Source: a virus
Virus record (IMG/VR): IMGVR_UViG_3300048015_000109
Location: 1 to 30,886 of that record
Length of the DNA stretch: 30,886 nucleotides
Direction: 5' to 3' (one strand)
In this document: positions 21,593-28,826 of the stretch, in pieces
Position numbering within the stretch: the first letter of the stretch is position 1
How the letters are laid out: every line of letters begins with the position of its first letter
The notes under the pieces: model-generated
The model's database searches: none
What the model saw: the letters and a program-made list of their open reading frames with translations, nothing else
Told to the model about the DNA's origin: nothing
Position numbers and translations under genes: made by a program

Positions 21593-22392
21593 TTTTAATA
21601 GGAATTTTAACACTTATTATAGCTCTTTCTATTTCTTGTGTTTCGGCCTTTTTTTCAATAACTGGTCTTACCACGATATTTCCTGGTGCTGTGATTCCTG
21701 TTATTATCATGGGCGTGATTTTAGAGTTAGGAAAAGTTGCATCTGTTATTTTTCTACATAAAAATTGGCATTCTCCATTTCTTGTTAAAACATATCTTGT
21801 AATTTCTATTCTTATTTTGATGTTCGTTAATTCTATTGGAATTTTCGGATTTCTTTCTAATGCTCATATTCAGCAAGAAATTATTAATAATTCTCAAACA
21901 TCACAAATAGAAATTATACAATCTAAAATAGAAAATGAAAATTCAATAATAAAAGATATTGATTCTCAAATTTTACAAATAGATAATTCTCTTGCTAAAT
22001 TAATACAACAAGGTAAAGTTTTAACTTCTATCCAACAAGGAAGTATTCAAAAAAAAACAAGAGATTCTTTACTTGATGAAAAAAATAAACATATGGAAAT
22101 TATAGAAAATCTTAAAATTAATAAAATTAATACAGATAATTCTAATGCTGTAATAGATTCTCGTTTTGGACCATTGCTTTATATCTCTAAAATGTTTTTT
22201 GGTAATTCTAACAAAGAACAATTAGAAGAAACAGTAAGATATATAATTTCTATTATTATTTTTGTTTTTGATCCTCTTGCTCTTGTATTATTGATAGCAT
22301 CACAATTTTCATTTTCTCAGATTAAGAAAAAAAACTTGTTTATTCCTAGAAAAGATGATACATTCACTTTTGATGATAAAATTTTAGAATAA
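21592..22392 (+). CDS. conserved phage membrane protein with no standard start codon
   Basis: The coding pattern begins at once after the upstream stop: GILTLIIALSISCVSAFFSI is a clear first membrane segment, followed by PVIIMGVILELGKVASVIFL and LVISILILMFVNSIGIFGFL. A coiled coil of ~90 residues (SQIEIIQSKIENENSIIKDI) and a final membrane segment (IISIIIFVFDPLALVLLIAS) follow. I recognise this four-segment build from T4-like phages. The first ATG/GTG/TTG in frame is a GTG at 21691, which would delete the first membrane segment. An ATT (21592) or ATA (21589, 21598) start is possible, or a sequencing indel. Function unknown. Confidence 0.7.
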   Translation: MLIGILTLIIALSISCVSAFFSITGLTTIFPGAVIPVIIMGVILELGKVASVIFLHKNWHSPFLVKTYLVISILILMFVNSIGIFGFLSNAHIQQEIINNSQTSQIEIIQSKIENENSIIKDIDSQILQIDNSLAKLIQQGKVLTSIQQGSIQKKTRDSLLDEKNKHMEIIENLKINKINTDNSNAVIDSRFGPLLYISKMFFGNSNKEQLEETVRYIISIIIFVFDPLALVLLIASQFSFSQIKKKNLFIPRKDDTFTFDDKILE

Positions 22393-22410
22393 TAAGAAAA
22401 GGAAAATTAA

Positions 22411-23412
22411 TTGGTATCTCTATCAGAACGTTTATTAAAAAATTCAACTATTAAAGAAACTTCCACTTTAAAAAATTCTAAAGTGTTTGAACAAAAAAAA
22501 TTACTTACAACTCCTTATCCTTGCCTTAATATTGCTTTGACTGGTGATGCTTTGGAAGGTGGAATGCCTCCTGGTATATTACAAATTGCTGCAAAATCTA
22601 AACATTTTAAATCAAAATTTGCCATTGAATTAACAAATACGTTTATTTCTAAATTTCCACAAGGGGCTGTTCTTTTCTATGATTCTGAATTTGGTACACC
22701 AGAAAGTTATTTTAATAAATTAAATGTGGAAAATATTGTTCATACTCCTGTAGTTGATTTAGATCAATTAAATTCTGACATTGTTAATCAAATTGATTCT
22801 GTTGAAAAGGGTGATAAATTATTAATTCTTATTGATTCTTTGGGTAATCTTGCCTCTATTAAAGAAATTACAGATGCCAAAGAAGGTAAAGGAACAGTCG
22901 ATTTAACACGTTCTAAAAAAATGAAATCATTATTTAGAATGATTGGACCAAGAGTAGCATTAAAAGATATTTATGTAATTGCTATTAATCATACCTATGA
23001 TACTTTAGATTTATATTCTAAAGAGATAGTATCAGGAGGTTCTGGTGGAATTTATGGAGCAAATATAATTTGGATTATTTCAAAATCTCAAAATAAAGAT
23101 GCCGATAAAGAATTATTAGGATATAATTTTACCATTCGAATAGAAAAATCTAGATTTGTTAGAGAAGGTTCTAAAGTACCTATTACAGTAGATTTTGATG
23201 GTGGAATTCAAAAATGGTCGGGTATGTTTGATTTAGCCTTAGAAGCTGGATATCTAACAAAAGTTACCGCACAAAAATTTTCTCGTTCTGATAAATTAGG
23301 AGTTGACTTTAAAAGAAAAGAAATAGAAAATGATGATGTATTTTGGACAACTTTATTTAAAGAAACAAATATTAATGAATGGATTAAGAAAGAATATCAA
23401 TTAAATGATTAA
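22411..23412 (+). CDS. uvsX: UvsX RecA-like recombinase
   Basis: Strand-exchange recombinase of T4-like phages. Recognisable segments: GDALEGGMPPGILQIAAKSK, then HFKSKF (T4: GPSKSFKSNF), VLFYDSEFGTPESYFNKL, LLILIDSLGNLASIKE, MKSLFRMIGPRVALKDIYVI, INHTYDT and SGGSGGIYGANIIWII. The first Gly of the P-loop is Ala61 (AKSKHFKS), while Lys67-Ser68 are kept. At 333 residues it is shorter than T4 UvsX (391), lacking much of the C-terminal acidic tail. The start is a TTG with AAAAGGA seven bases upstream. UvsY is encoded 16 kb away. Confidence 0.93.
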   Translation: MVSLSERLLKNSTIKETSTLKNSKVFEQKKLLTTPYPCLNIALTGDALEGGMPPGILQIAAKSKHFKSKFAIELTNTFISKFPQGAVLFYDSEFGTPESYFNKLNVENIVHTPVVDLDQLNSDIVNQIDSVEKGDKLLILIDSLGNLASIKEITDAKEGKGTVDLTRSKKMKSLFRMIGPRVALKDIYVIAINHTYDTLDLYSKEIVSGGSGGIYGANIIWIISKSQNKDADKELLGYNFTIRIEKSRFVREGSKVPITVDFDGGIQKWSGMFDLALEAGYLTKVTAQKFSRSDKLGVDFKRKEIENDDVFWTTLFKETNINEWIKKEYQLND

Positions 23413-23530
23413 AAAAGTCTTAGCACAAATAGATATTAAATTTTTTGCAGAATTTAAGAAAAAATATCCTGGATGGGATATTTATAGACTTGAGGATAAT
23501 TCTCTGGTATTTGTTAAACCTCAACGTTAG
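23405..23530 (+). CDS. small hypothetical protein, 41 aa
   Basis: ATG at 23405 within the last codons of uvsX (8-base overlap). Protein MIKKVLAQIDIKFFAEFKKK and onward to GWDIYRLEDNSLVFVKPQR, a plausible small folded domain. Ends in TAG; the next ATG is nine bases further and in the same frame. Function unknown. Confidence 0.5.
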   Translation: MIKKVLAQIDIKFFAEFKKKYPGWDIYRLEDNSLVFVKPQR

Positions 23531-23539
23531 AGACATAAA

Positions 23540-23800
23540 ATGAAATTTGGAAAAACTTATTATGAAGAATATACAAGAAATACCAATGGATATATTTGGT
23601 TTGCATGGTATCCTGTTAGATTAAAAAATGGAAAATATATTTGGTTAGAATGGATATTTAAAAAATATATCTATAACATAAATGACACTTTTATAAATTA
23701 TTGGGAATATTCTGAAATCTATCCAGAAACTTTAAAATTTATTATAAAGGAGAAAAAAAATGTCATATACAACATCCTCAGATTTAGAAAATGCTCTTAG
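23540..23800 (+). CDS. conserved phage protein (WFAWYPVRL motif)
   Basis: An 86-residue aromatic protein. [20 protein letters not shown] followed by LEWIF is a pattern seen in many short phage proteins of unknown function (WFAW-x-PV-x-L-x-x-G-x-WVWLE). The last 13 codons overlap the next gene's start by 41 bases, an unusually long overlap. Confidence 0.6.
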   Translation: MKFGKTYYEEYTRNTNGYIWFAWYPVRLKNGKYIWLEWIFKKYIYNINDTFINYWEYSEIYPETLKFIIKEKKNVIYNILRFRKCS

Positions 23801-24080
23801 GGAAGATATTAAGGAGGAAGAGACAATTAAATCTGCATCAACACTTAATAGTGAGGCACTTCTAGATTTTATCAAAAGAATTGAAAACTTAGAAGAACAA
23901 AAGAAAGATATTTCAGAACAAATTAAAGAAGTATTTACAGAAGTTAAAGGTGTTGGTTTTGATGCAAAAATTGTCAAAATTATTTTAAAACTTCGTAAAA
24001 AAGATCGGGAAGAAAGAGAAGAAGAACAAGAATTACTTGATCTTTATCTTACAGCTTTGGGAGAAGATTTAAATGAATAA
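23760..24080 (+). CDS. GapR-like (DUF2312) DNA-binding protein
   Basis: A 106-residue protein whose residues ~32-102 match the DUF2312/GapR pattern: [20 protein letters not shown], then [20 protein letters not shown], then [20 protein letters not shown] and LTALG. GapR in Caulobacter is an essential nucleoid protein that binds over-twisted DNA ahead of forks and stimulates type II topoisomerases. The N-terminal ~30 residues are extra and acidic. A phage copy might help relieve torsion during fast replication, or interfere with host GapR. AAGGAGAA precedes the ATG. Start overlaps the previous gene. Confidence 0.85.
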   Translation: MSYTTSSDLENALREDIKEEETIKSASTLNSEALLDFIKRIENLEEQKKDISEQIKEVFTEVKGVGFDAKIVKIILKLRKKDREEREEEQELLDLYLTALGEDLNE

Positions 24081-24138
24081 TATAACTTTAGTTATAATAA
24101 TTATTTTAATTTTAATACTTTTTGGTTATCTACATTAG
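24073..24138 (+). CDS. very small membrane peptide, 21 aa
   Basis: ATG at 24073 inside the end of the GapR-like gene (8-base overlap). The peptide is almost only hydrophobic ([18 protein letters not shown]). It may be a real leader-like membrane peptide or a chance ORF. It ends 16 bases before the structured RNA region. Confidence 0.35.
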   Translation: MNNITLVIIIILILILFGYLH

Positions 24139-24154
24139 ATAAATAATAGAGTTT

Positions 24155-24324
24155 TCCTAGGAATCCAAGCATGGTGCAAGGACTTGCCTGATTAACGACT
24201 TATAATATATTATAAGTTAGTGGTCCATACTGAAATAATGTATTGGAAGATTAAACAATACTAAAATAATGTATTGTAAAATTAAGCAATGTTTAGGTGG
24301 GATCGTTACCCACACTAGGAGCCA
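24155..24324 (+). ncRNA. candidate structured RNA with tRNA-like ends
   Basis: No gene is seen between 24139 and 24393. TCCTAGG (24155-24161) pairs with ACTAGGA (24314-24320) in six of seven positions, as an acceptor stem, followed by G and CCA (24322-24324). Directly before the 3' strand is a T-arm-like hairpin GTGGG-ATCGTTA-CCCAC (24297-24313), and after two bases at the 5' side a D-arm-like TCC/GGA hairpin with a 13-base loop containing GG. The ~100-base middle holds a perfect palindrome with arms ACTTATAATA/TATTATAAGT (24198-24217) and a 13-base direct repeat AAATAATGTATTG (24233-24245, 24264-24276). TTGC (24184) and GCAA (24286) could close an anticodon-like stem around the insertion. 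Confidence 0.55.
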
Positions 24325-24333
24325 AATATTTTC

Positions 24334-24362
24334 TTGACATTTCTAAAAAATTGATCTATGCT
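24334..24362 (+). promoter_or_regulatory. sigma70-type promoter for the deaminase/kinase block
   Basis: TTGACA (24334-24339), 17-base spacer, TATGCT (24357-24362), 32 bases before the ATG at 24394. It follows the structured RNA directly. Confidence 0.65.
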
Positions 24363-24393
24363 CTTAAGTAGCAACTGAAATGGACTAATTATT

Positions 24394-24801
24394 ATGGATC
24401 AATCTAAGATTTTTAATTTATTGTTCAATATGGCTTCAGATATTGAAAGTGTAGGTAATGCAAAAATAGTTTCTTGCATTACCTACAAAAACGATATTAT
24501 TTCATTTGGACAGAATTTTTTGAAAACCCATCCTTTTCAAAAGAAATATTCTAGAAATTCTAATTCTATTTTTTTACATGCAGAAGTTTGTGCTATTAAA
24601 AATATTTATAAAAAGATCGATATTGAAGATTTTAAGAAATGTTCTATTTTTGTTTGTAGAGTAAAAAAAACTAAACCTCGTGGCTCTTATATTTCTGGTT
24701 TATGTCGTCCATGCTTAGGTTGTTATAGGGCAATTTCTACATTTGAATTTAAAAATTGTTATTATACAGAAGAAAATAAAGAAGGATTTCGATGTCTTTA
24801 A
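24394..24801 (+). CDS. CDA-fold deaminase-like protein
   Basis: A 135-residue zinc deaminase-type protein with HAEV at residues 62-65 and PCLGC at 106-110, so the zinc ligands (His62, Cys107, Cys110) and Glu64 are kept. The C-terminal half (GSYISGLCRPCLGCYRAIST) differs from the dCMP deaminase at 3203, and the order is compact. Its substrate could be a nucleoside, a nucleotide or a nucleic acid base. No obvious Shine-Dalgarno precedes the ATG. It overlaps the kinase gene by 10 bases. Confidence 0.75.
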   Translation: MDQSKIFNLLFNMASDIESVGNAKIVSCITYKNDIISFGQNFLKTHPFQKKYSRNSNSIFLHAEVCAIKNIYKKIDIEDFKKCSIFVCRVKKTKPRGSYISGLCRPCLGCYRAISTFEFKNCYYTEENKEGFRCL

Positions 24802-25295
24802 TTTTAGGACCATATTTTTATATGATGGTAGGTTTTCCCGCCTCTGGAAAATCTACTTGGATAAGTCAAAATTATTTTCATAATAATGGTGTTATTTGTT
24901 CTTCTGATGGAATTTTAGAAAGAATTGCTGTTTTAGAAGGTAAAACTTATAATGAAATTTTTGAAAGTAATATTAAAGAAGCAACAAATATATTTTTTGA
25001 TATAATTAAAAAGTCAGTTTTAGAAAATAAAAATATTCTTGTTGATAGGACAAATTTAACCGTAAAATCCAGAAAAAAAATTCTTGATCTAATTCCAAAA
25101 AATTATAAAAAAATAGCTATTGTTATTGAATGCCCAGATGAAGAAATATATAATAAAAGACTTAATTCTCGTTCTGGAAAAACAATTCCTTCTTCTGTTG
25201 TAGAAAGTATGAAGAAATCTTTTGAATTTCCTACTCATTCGGAAGGATTTCATACAATCTTAACTATTAATTCAATCAAAAACTTAGGAGAATAA
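24792..25295 (+). CDS. polynucleotide kinase domain (T4 Pnk-like, kinase only)
   Basis: A 167-residue P-loop kinase. Walker A is GFPASGKS (14-21); SSDGIL follows as in Pnk (INRDDYR); DRTNLTVKSRKKIL corresponds to the T4 DTNLNPERR lid region; and RSGKTIPSSVVESMKKSF matches RGTKAVPIDVLRSMYKSM. The C-terminal 3'-phosphatase domain of T4 Pnk is missing. It probably phosphorylates 5'-OH ends of RNA or DNA; with RNA ligase 1 this would reseal broken tRNAs if the 3' end is dealt with otherwise. AAGGAT is upstream of the ATG. Confidence 0.82.
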   Translation: MSLILGPYFYMMVGFPASGKSTWISQNYFHNNGVICSSDGILERIAVLEGKTYNEIFESNIKEATNIFFDIIKKSVLENKNILVDRTNLTVKSRKKILDLIPKNYKKIAIVIECPDEEIYNKRLNSRSGKTIPSSVVESMKKSFEFPTHSEGFHTILTINSIKNLGE

Positions 25296-25457
25296 ATGTT
25301 AGATAAATTAATAATGAATATAGCTTATAAACTTCCAAAAAGGTTAGTTTATTGGTGTTTTGTTAGGGTAGTTACTTATGCTACCGTAGGAAAATATTCT
25401 GATCAAATTGTACCGGATTTAACAATTAAACAAGCAGCAGATCGTTGGGAGAAATAA
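25296..25457 (+). CDS. conserved small phage protein (VYWCFVRV motif), 53 aa
   Basis: ATG one base after the kinase stop, with GGAGAA upstream. The sequence PKRLVYWCFVRVVTYATVGK, then YSDQIVPDLTIKQAADRWEK, follows a pattern I recognise from very common short phage proteins (R-x-VYWC-x-R-x-x-x-HATTGKYS-x-x-x-PEL-x-x-x-x-A-x-x-RW). Function unknown. Confidence 0.65.
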   Translation: MLDKLIMNIAYKLPKRLVYWCFVRVVTYATVGKYSDQIVPDLTIKQAADRWEK

Positions 25458-25458
25458 A

Positions 25459-26418
25459 TTGACGGCTAAAGGTGGAACAGAACTTTTAATGAATAGATTA
25501 AAAGAATCATTATCAGAAGAATTATTATCAAATTTTCAAATTATTCCTACTCGGCTTACAGAACCTTTAGATGAAAGTAAAATAAGAATTGCTTATATTC
25601 ACGATTTAGCAGAAGACCCTCAGCTAAATTATCTTGATAACGGAGGATGGAAGAAATTTCATCTTATTGTATTCGTATCAAATTGGCAAATGCAATCTTT
25701 TATTAATAAATTTAAAATTCCATGGTCAAAATGTTTGGTAATTGAAAATTCTATTATCCCTATTGAAAATGTCTCTTATTATAAACCAACAGATAAGATT
25801 AGGTTAATCTATACCCCTACTCCCCATAGAGGTTTAAATATTCTTGTTTCTGTATTTCCAGAATTATTAAAGTTTTATCCTAATGTTGAATTAGATGTTT
25901 ATTCTTCATTCAAACTTTATGGTTGGGATCAAAGAGATAAAGAATATGAACAATTATTTGATTTTTGTAGACAACATCCTTCGATTAATTATCATGGAAG
26001 TCAGGAAAATTCTGTTGTAAGAGAAGCCCTACGAAATTCCCATATTTTTGTGTATCCTTCTATTTGGCAAGAATGTAGCTGTTTATGTCTAATAGAAGCA
26101 ATGTCGGCAGGTTTACTTTGTGTTCATTCTAATTATGGGGCTCTTTATGAAACTTCTGCAAATTGGACATTTCAATATCAATATCAGGAAGATTTACAAA
26201 AACACGCAATTTCTTTTTTTAATGCTACAAAATTAGCAATTGATTCTCTTCTAAATGAGAAAAACTTAGAATTACGTTTAAAAGGTCAAAAAGGTTATGT
26301 TGATCAAATTCATAATTGGAATTTTCGAAAAGTTCAGTGGGAAGGTCTTTTAAATCAACTTAAGGACTTACCTCGTGCCTTTGAAAAAAATGAAGTAGTT
26401 TTCGATTATAAGAGATAA
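25459..26418 (+). CDS. GT-B fold glycosyltransferase
   Basis: A 319-residue glycosyltransferase. It opens with TAKGGTELLMNRLKESL, typical of phage GT-B enzymes, followed by RIAYIHDLAEDP, IVFVSNWQMQSFI, IYTPTPHRGLNIL and the C-terminal donor-binding motif YPSIWQECSCLCLIEAMSAG. Phage enzymes of this kind may glycosylate DNA bases, virion proteins or host surface sugars; the acceptor cannot be told here. The start is a TTG with GGGAGAA upstream, one base after the previous stop. No membrane segment. Confidence 0.85.
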   Translation: MTAKGGTELLMNRLKESLSEELLSNFQIIPTRLTEPLDESKIRIAYIHDLAEDPQLNYLDNGGWKKFHLIVFVSNWQMQSFINKFKIPWSKCLVIENSIIPIENVSYYKPTDKIRLIYTPTPHRGLNILVSVFPELLKFYPNVELDVYSSFKLYGWDQRDKEYEQLFDFCRQHPSINYHGSQENSVVREALRNSHIFVYPSIWQECSCLCLIEAMSAGLLCVHSNYGALYETSANWTFQYQYQEDLQKHAISFFNATKLAIDSLLNEKNLELRLKGQKGYVDQIHNWNFRKVQWEGLLNQLKDLPRAFEKNEVVFDYKR

Positions 26419-26420
26419 AA

Positions 26421-26567
26421 ATGAAAGAATTATGTGGTTCTATTTTATTTATGTTTTGTATGTCAGTTTCTTTATATTGTTTATATTCATACAAAATAAA
26501 ATATAAATTATTTTGTATGTTTATTGTATTAGCTTATTTTTGCTTATTATTTGGATTTGGAAAATAA
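26421..26567 (+). CDS. small two-pass membrane protein, 48 aa
   Basis: ATG at 26421, two bases after the glycosyltransferase stop. Two hydrophobic segments (SILFMFCMSVSLYCLYSY and LFCMFIVLAYFCLLFGF) joined by a short basic loop (KIKYK), rich in Cys. Function unknown. Confidence 0.55.
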   Translation: MKELCGSILFMFCMSVSLYCLYSYKIKYKLFCMFIVLAYFCLLFGFGK

Positions 26568-26599
26568 ATTTTATATGATTTTAATGGAGTATAATTAAT

Positions 26600-27433
26600 T
26601 TGTTAATTATGGATTTTAACGGGACACTCATTGCAAATATTATGCAATATTTGTTTATGAATGAAACTGTCGAATTAAATGAAGACCTAATTCGACATAT
26701 GGTTTTAAATTCAATTAAATCAGTAAAACAAAAGTTTTCAGAATATGGACAATTAATTATTTCTTGTGATTCTAGAGATTATTGGAGAAAAGATTTATTT
26801 CCCTATTATAAAATTAAAAGAAAAAAAGACAGAGATAAATCTTCTGTAAATTGGTCTGATCTATATATTTACATGGATAAAATTAAAAAGGAAATATCAG
26901 ATAATTTTAAATATCCTGTAATTGAAGTTGATAAAGCTGAAAGTGATGATATTATAGGATTTCTGGTAAATAAATCTTATAAAGAACCTATATTAATAAT
27001 AAGTCGAGATAAAGATTTTATTTCATTACAAAAATATCCTAATGTAAAACAATATTCTACAGTAGATAAAAAATATTATGAAACAAATGATCCTAATAAG
27101 TATCTTTTTGAAAATATTATAAAAGGTTGTACTTCTGACTCTATTCCTAATATATTTTCTTCTTTGGATTCAATTGCTTTGGGTAAAAGACAAAAACCAG
27201 TTTTTCAAAATAAAATTGATTTATGGTGGAAAGAAAAAAATATTCCAGAAGAATATCAAGAAAGATTTAATTTTAATAGAAAATTAATTGATTTATCCAT
27301 GACTCCTAAAGATATCCAAGAAAATATATTAGAATCTTACCAAAATCAAATAAATAAAAAGAAAAAAAATTTAATAAATTATTTTATACAACATAATTTA
27401 AAAGAGCAATTATCGAATATACAAGATTTTTAA
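26600..27433 (+). CDS. rnh: T4 RNase H-like 5' nuclease (FEN1 family)
   Basis: T4 RNase H removes RNA primers from lagging-strand fragments as a 5'-to-3' exonuclease. This 277-residue protein (T4: 305) keeps the family order: LIMDFNGT at the start, IRHMVLNSIKSVKQKF (T4: VRHLILNSIKFNVKK), ISCDSRDYWRKDLFPYYK, IEVDKAESDDIIGFL, ILIISRDKDFISLQKYPNVK and a GCTSDSIPNI helix-turn segment (T4: GDKKDNVASV). The acidic active-site residues are visible. The start is a TTG at 26600 with TGGAG upstream; an ATG three codons later is the alternative. Confidence 0.88.
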   Translation: MLIMDFNGTLIANIMQYLFMNETVELNEDLIRHMVLNSIKSVKQKFSEYGQLIISCDSRDYWRKDLFPYYKIKRKKDRDKSSVNWSDLYIYMDKIKKEISDNFKYPVIEVDKAESDDIIGFLVNKSYKEPILIISRDKDFISLQKYPNVKQYSTVDKKYYETNDPNKYLFENIIKGCTSDSIPNIFSSLDSIALGKRQKPVFQNKIDLWWKEKNIPEEYQERFNFNRKLIDLSMTPKDIQENILESYQNQINKKKKNLINYFIQHNLKEQLSNIQDF

Positions 27434-27445
27434 AAAAGGAAAAAA

Positions 27446-28135
27446 ATGCAACCTACCAGAATTTCATTATTATTAAAAACTGCTTCAGATTTACAAATTA
27501 GAGGAAAACCTATTCAAATTGAATATCTTAGGACAATTTATAACGAACCTCTAAGATATATTATTCAGGGAGCTTTACACCCAGGAGTAGAATGGTTACT
27601 TCCTAAAGGTCCAATGATTTATACTTCTTTTAATGAAAATGCGGATTTAGATTCAAAACTTTATAGAGAATATAGAAAATTATATATTTTTTGTAAAGGA
27701 GGAAATGATAAATTAAATCAACAAAAAAGAGAAAATCTTTTTATTCAATTATTAGAATCTCTTCATTCGGAAGATGCAGAATTATTAATTTATATGAAAG
27801 ATAAATCTTTACCTTATCCTGGAATAACATATGACTTGATATGTGATGCATATCCTGGTATGTTACCTGAAAAAAGAGAAGAAAAAGAAGATGTAATTCC
27901 AGATGAAACAGAGGAACTTCTTAAAAAATTTAATCAAGAAAGGCCAATTCTCGTTCCTATTGAACCAAATAAAGGAAAAAGATGGTATAATAATGGAGTC
28001 AAAGATTTTTTAGTTTCTTTAGAAGAAGCTGAAAAAAATGGATATGTTTTAGGTAGACTTTTAAATCCTTTTAAAGAAGGTAAAGAAAGAGCCAAAGAAA
28101 AAGCAAAGGAAAATAAAAATGATTATAACTTATAA
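27446..28135 (+). CDS. DUF6433-type T4-like phage protein with C-terminal WYNNG module
   Basis: A 229-residue protein. Residues 1-145 follow a conserved T4-like phage protein: LRYIIQGALHPGVEWLLPKG, LYREYRKLYIFCKGG, QKRENLFIQLLESLHSEDAE and KSLPYPGITYDLICDAYPGM. After an acidic linker, residues ~185-215 read GKRWYNNGVKDFLVSLEEAE, then GYVLGRL, a motif (W-Y/F-NNG-x-K-x(~14)-GY-x-x-GR) that recurs at the ends of some phage and homing-nuclease proteins. Lys-rich tail. Function unknown. It overlaps the next gene by 17 bases. AAAGGA precedes the ATG. Confidence 0.7.
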   Translation: MQPTRISLLLKTASDLQIRGKPIQIEYLRTIYNEPLRYIIQGALHPGVEWLLPKGPMIYTSFNENADLDSKLYREYRKLYIFCKGGNDKLNQQKRENLFIQLLESLHSEDAELLIYMKDKSLPYPGITYDLICDAYPGMLPEKREEKEDVIPDETEELLKKFNQERPILVPIEPNKGKRWYNNGVKDFLVSLEEAEKNGYVLGRLLNPFKEGKERAKEKAKENKNDYNL

Positions 28136-28544
28136 TAGTGATTTTTGGAATAAAATTATGGAATGGAGAATTTTAAAAAACTTTGCTTTTGAAAAAAATA
28201 CAAAATATTATATATTTGACATAGATTATGAAGGAAATGTTACTTTTTATTTTAAAGATGATTATCTTGATGAATTTAATATTTCTACAATATTAGAAGA
28301 ACTTATAGAATTAAAAAATCAAAAAGAAAAAAATACTCTTAATTTAGATTTTACAACTCTTTGTAAGGATATTGAAGATTATACATATAAAATTTTTGAA
28401 AGGTATAATGCTTATATAAAGGAAAAAATGACATATGATTATAGAGATGCTAAATTAGATATTAAATTGGCGCATTCTATTCTTTCTCTTCTAGAAAATT
28501 TAGAAGAAGCTAAATTATATAAAAAAGTAGAAGAAATAAAATAA
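28119..28544 (+). CDS. hypothetical protein, 141 aa
   Basis: An acidic, mainly helical protein with an N-terminal beta-type part (KYYIFDIDYEGNVTFYFKDD) and a helical C-terminus (KLDIKLAHSILSLLENLEEA). No recognised domain. The 17-base overlap with the gene before it and two-base gap to the next place it in the same operon. Confidence 0.55.
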   Translation: MIITYNSDFWNKIMEWRILKNFAFEKNTKYYIFDIDYEGNVTFYFKDDYLDEFNISTILEELIELKNQKEKNTLNLDFTTLCKDIEDYTYKIFERYNAYIKEKMTYDYRDAKLDIKLAHSILSLLENLEEAKLYKKVEEIK

Positions 28545-28546
28545 TA

Positions 28547-28771
28547 ATGATTTATACAGTTCTAGATAAAAATACAGAAAAAGAAAATGATGTTCAAATG
28601 TCCTACGAAGAATTTAAGGATTATCTAAAAAATAATCCTAATATTCAACAGATTTTTAAGTGTATGAATTATGCCTATAGAATTGGAAAATTACCTGTTT
28701 CGGATGCATGGAGAAGTAAATTGAAAGCCATGCAAAAGGCAAATCCGGGAAACACGATACAAATTCCATAA
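28547..28771 (+). CDS. conserved small phage protein (SDAWRSKLK motif)
   Basis: A 74-residue protein. The C-terminus VSDAWRSKLKAMQKANPGNT corresponds to a pattern common in T4-like phages (isD-x-FR-x-x-L-x-x-IK-x-x-HPG-x-TI), in which the N-terminal part is often an FmdB-like zinc ribbon. Here the N-terminal half has only one Cys, so no zinc ribbon is likely. Function unknown. Confidence 0.6.
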   Translation: MIYTVLDKNTEKENDVQMSYEEFKDYLKNNPNIQQIFKCMNYAYRIGKLPVSDAWRSKLKAMQKANPGNTIQIP

Positions 28772-28826
28772 ATTTTTAGAAAAAAGATAAATAGAAATGA
28801 TCAAAAAAAAAGAAAAGGATCATTTA

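Noticed and set aside
24188-24285. Group I intron in a tRNA anticodon loop
   Set aside because: The insert of about 100 bases is much too short for a group I intron and I see no core P, Q, R, S elements.
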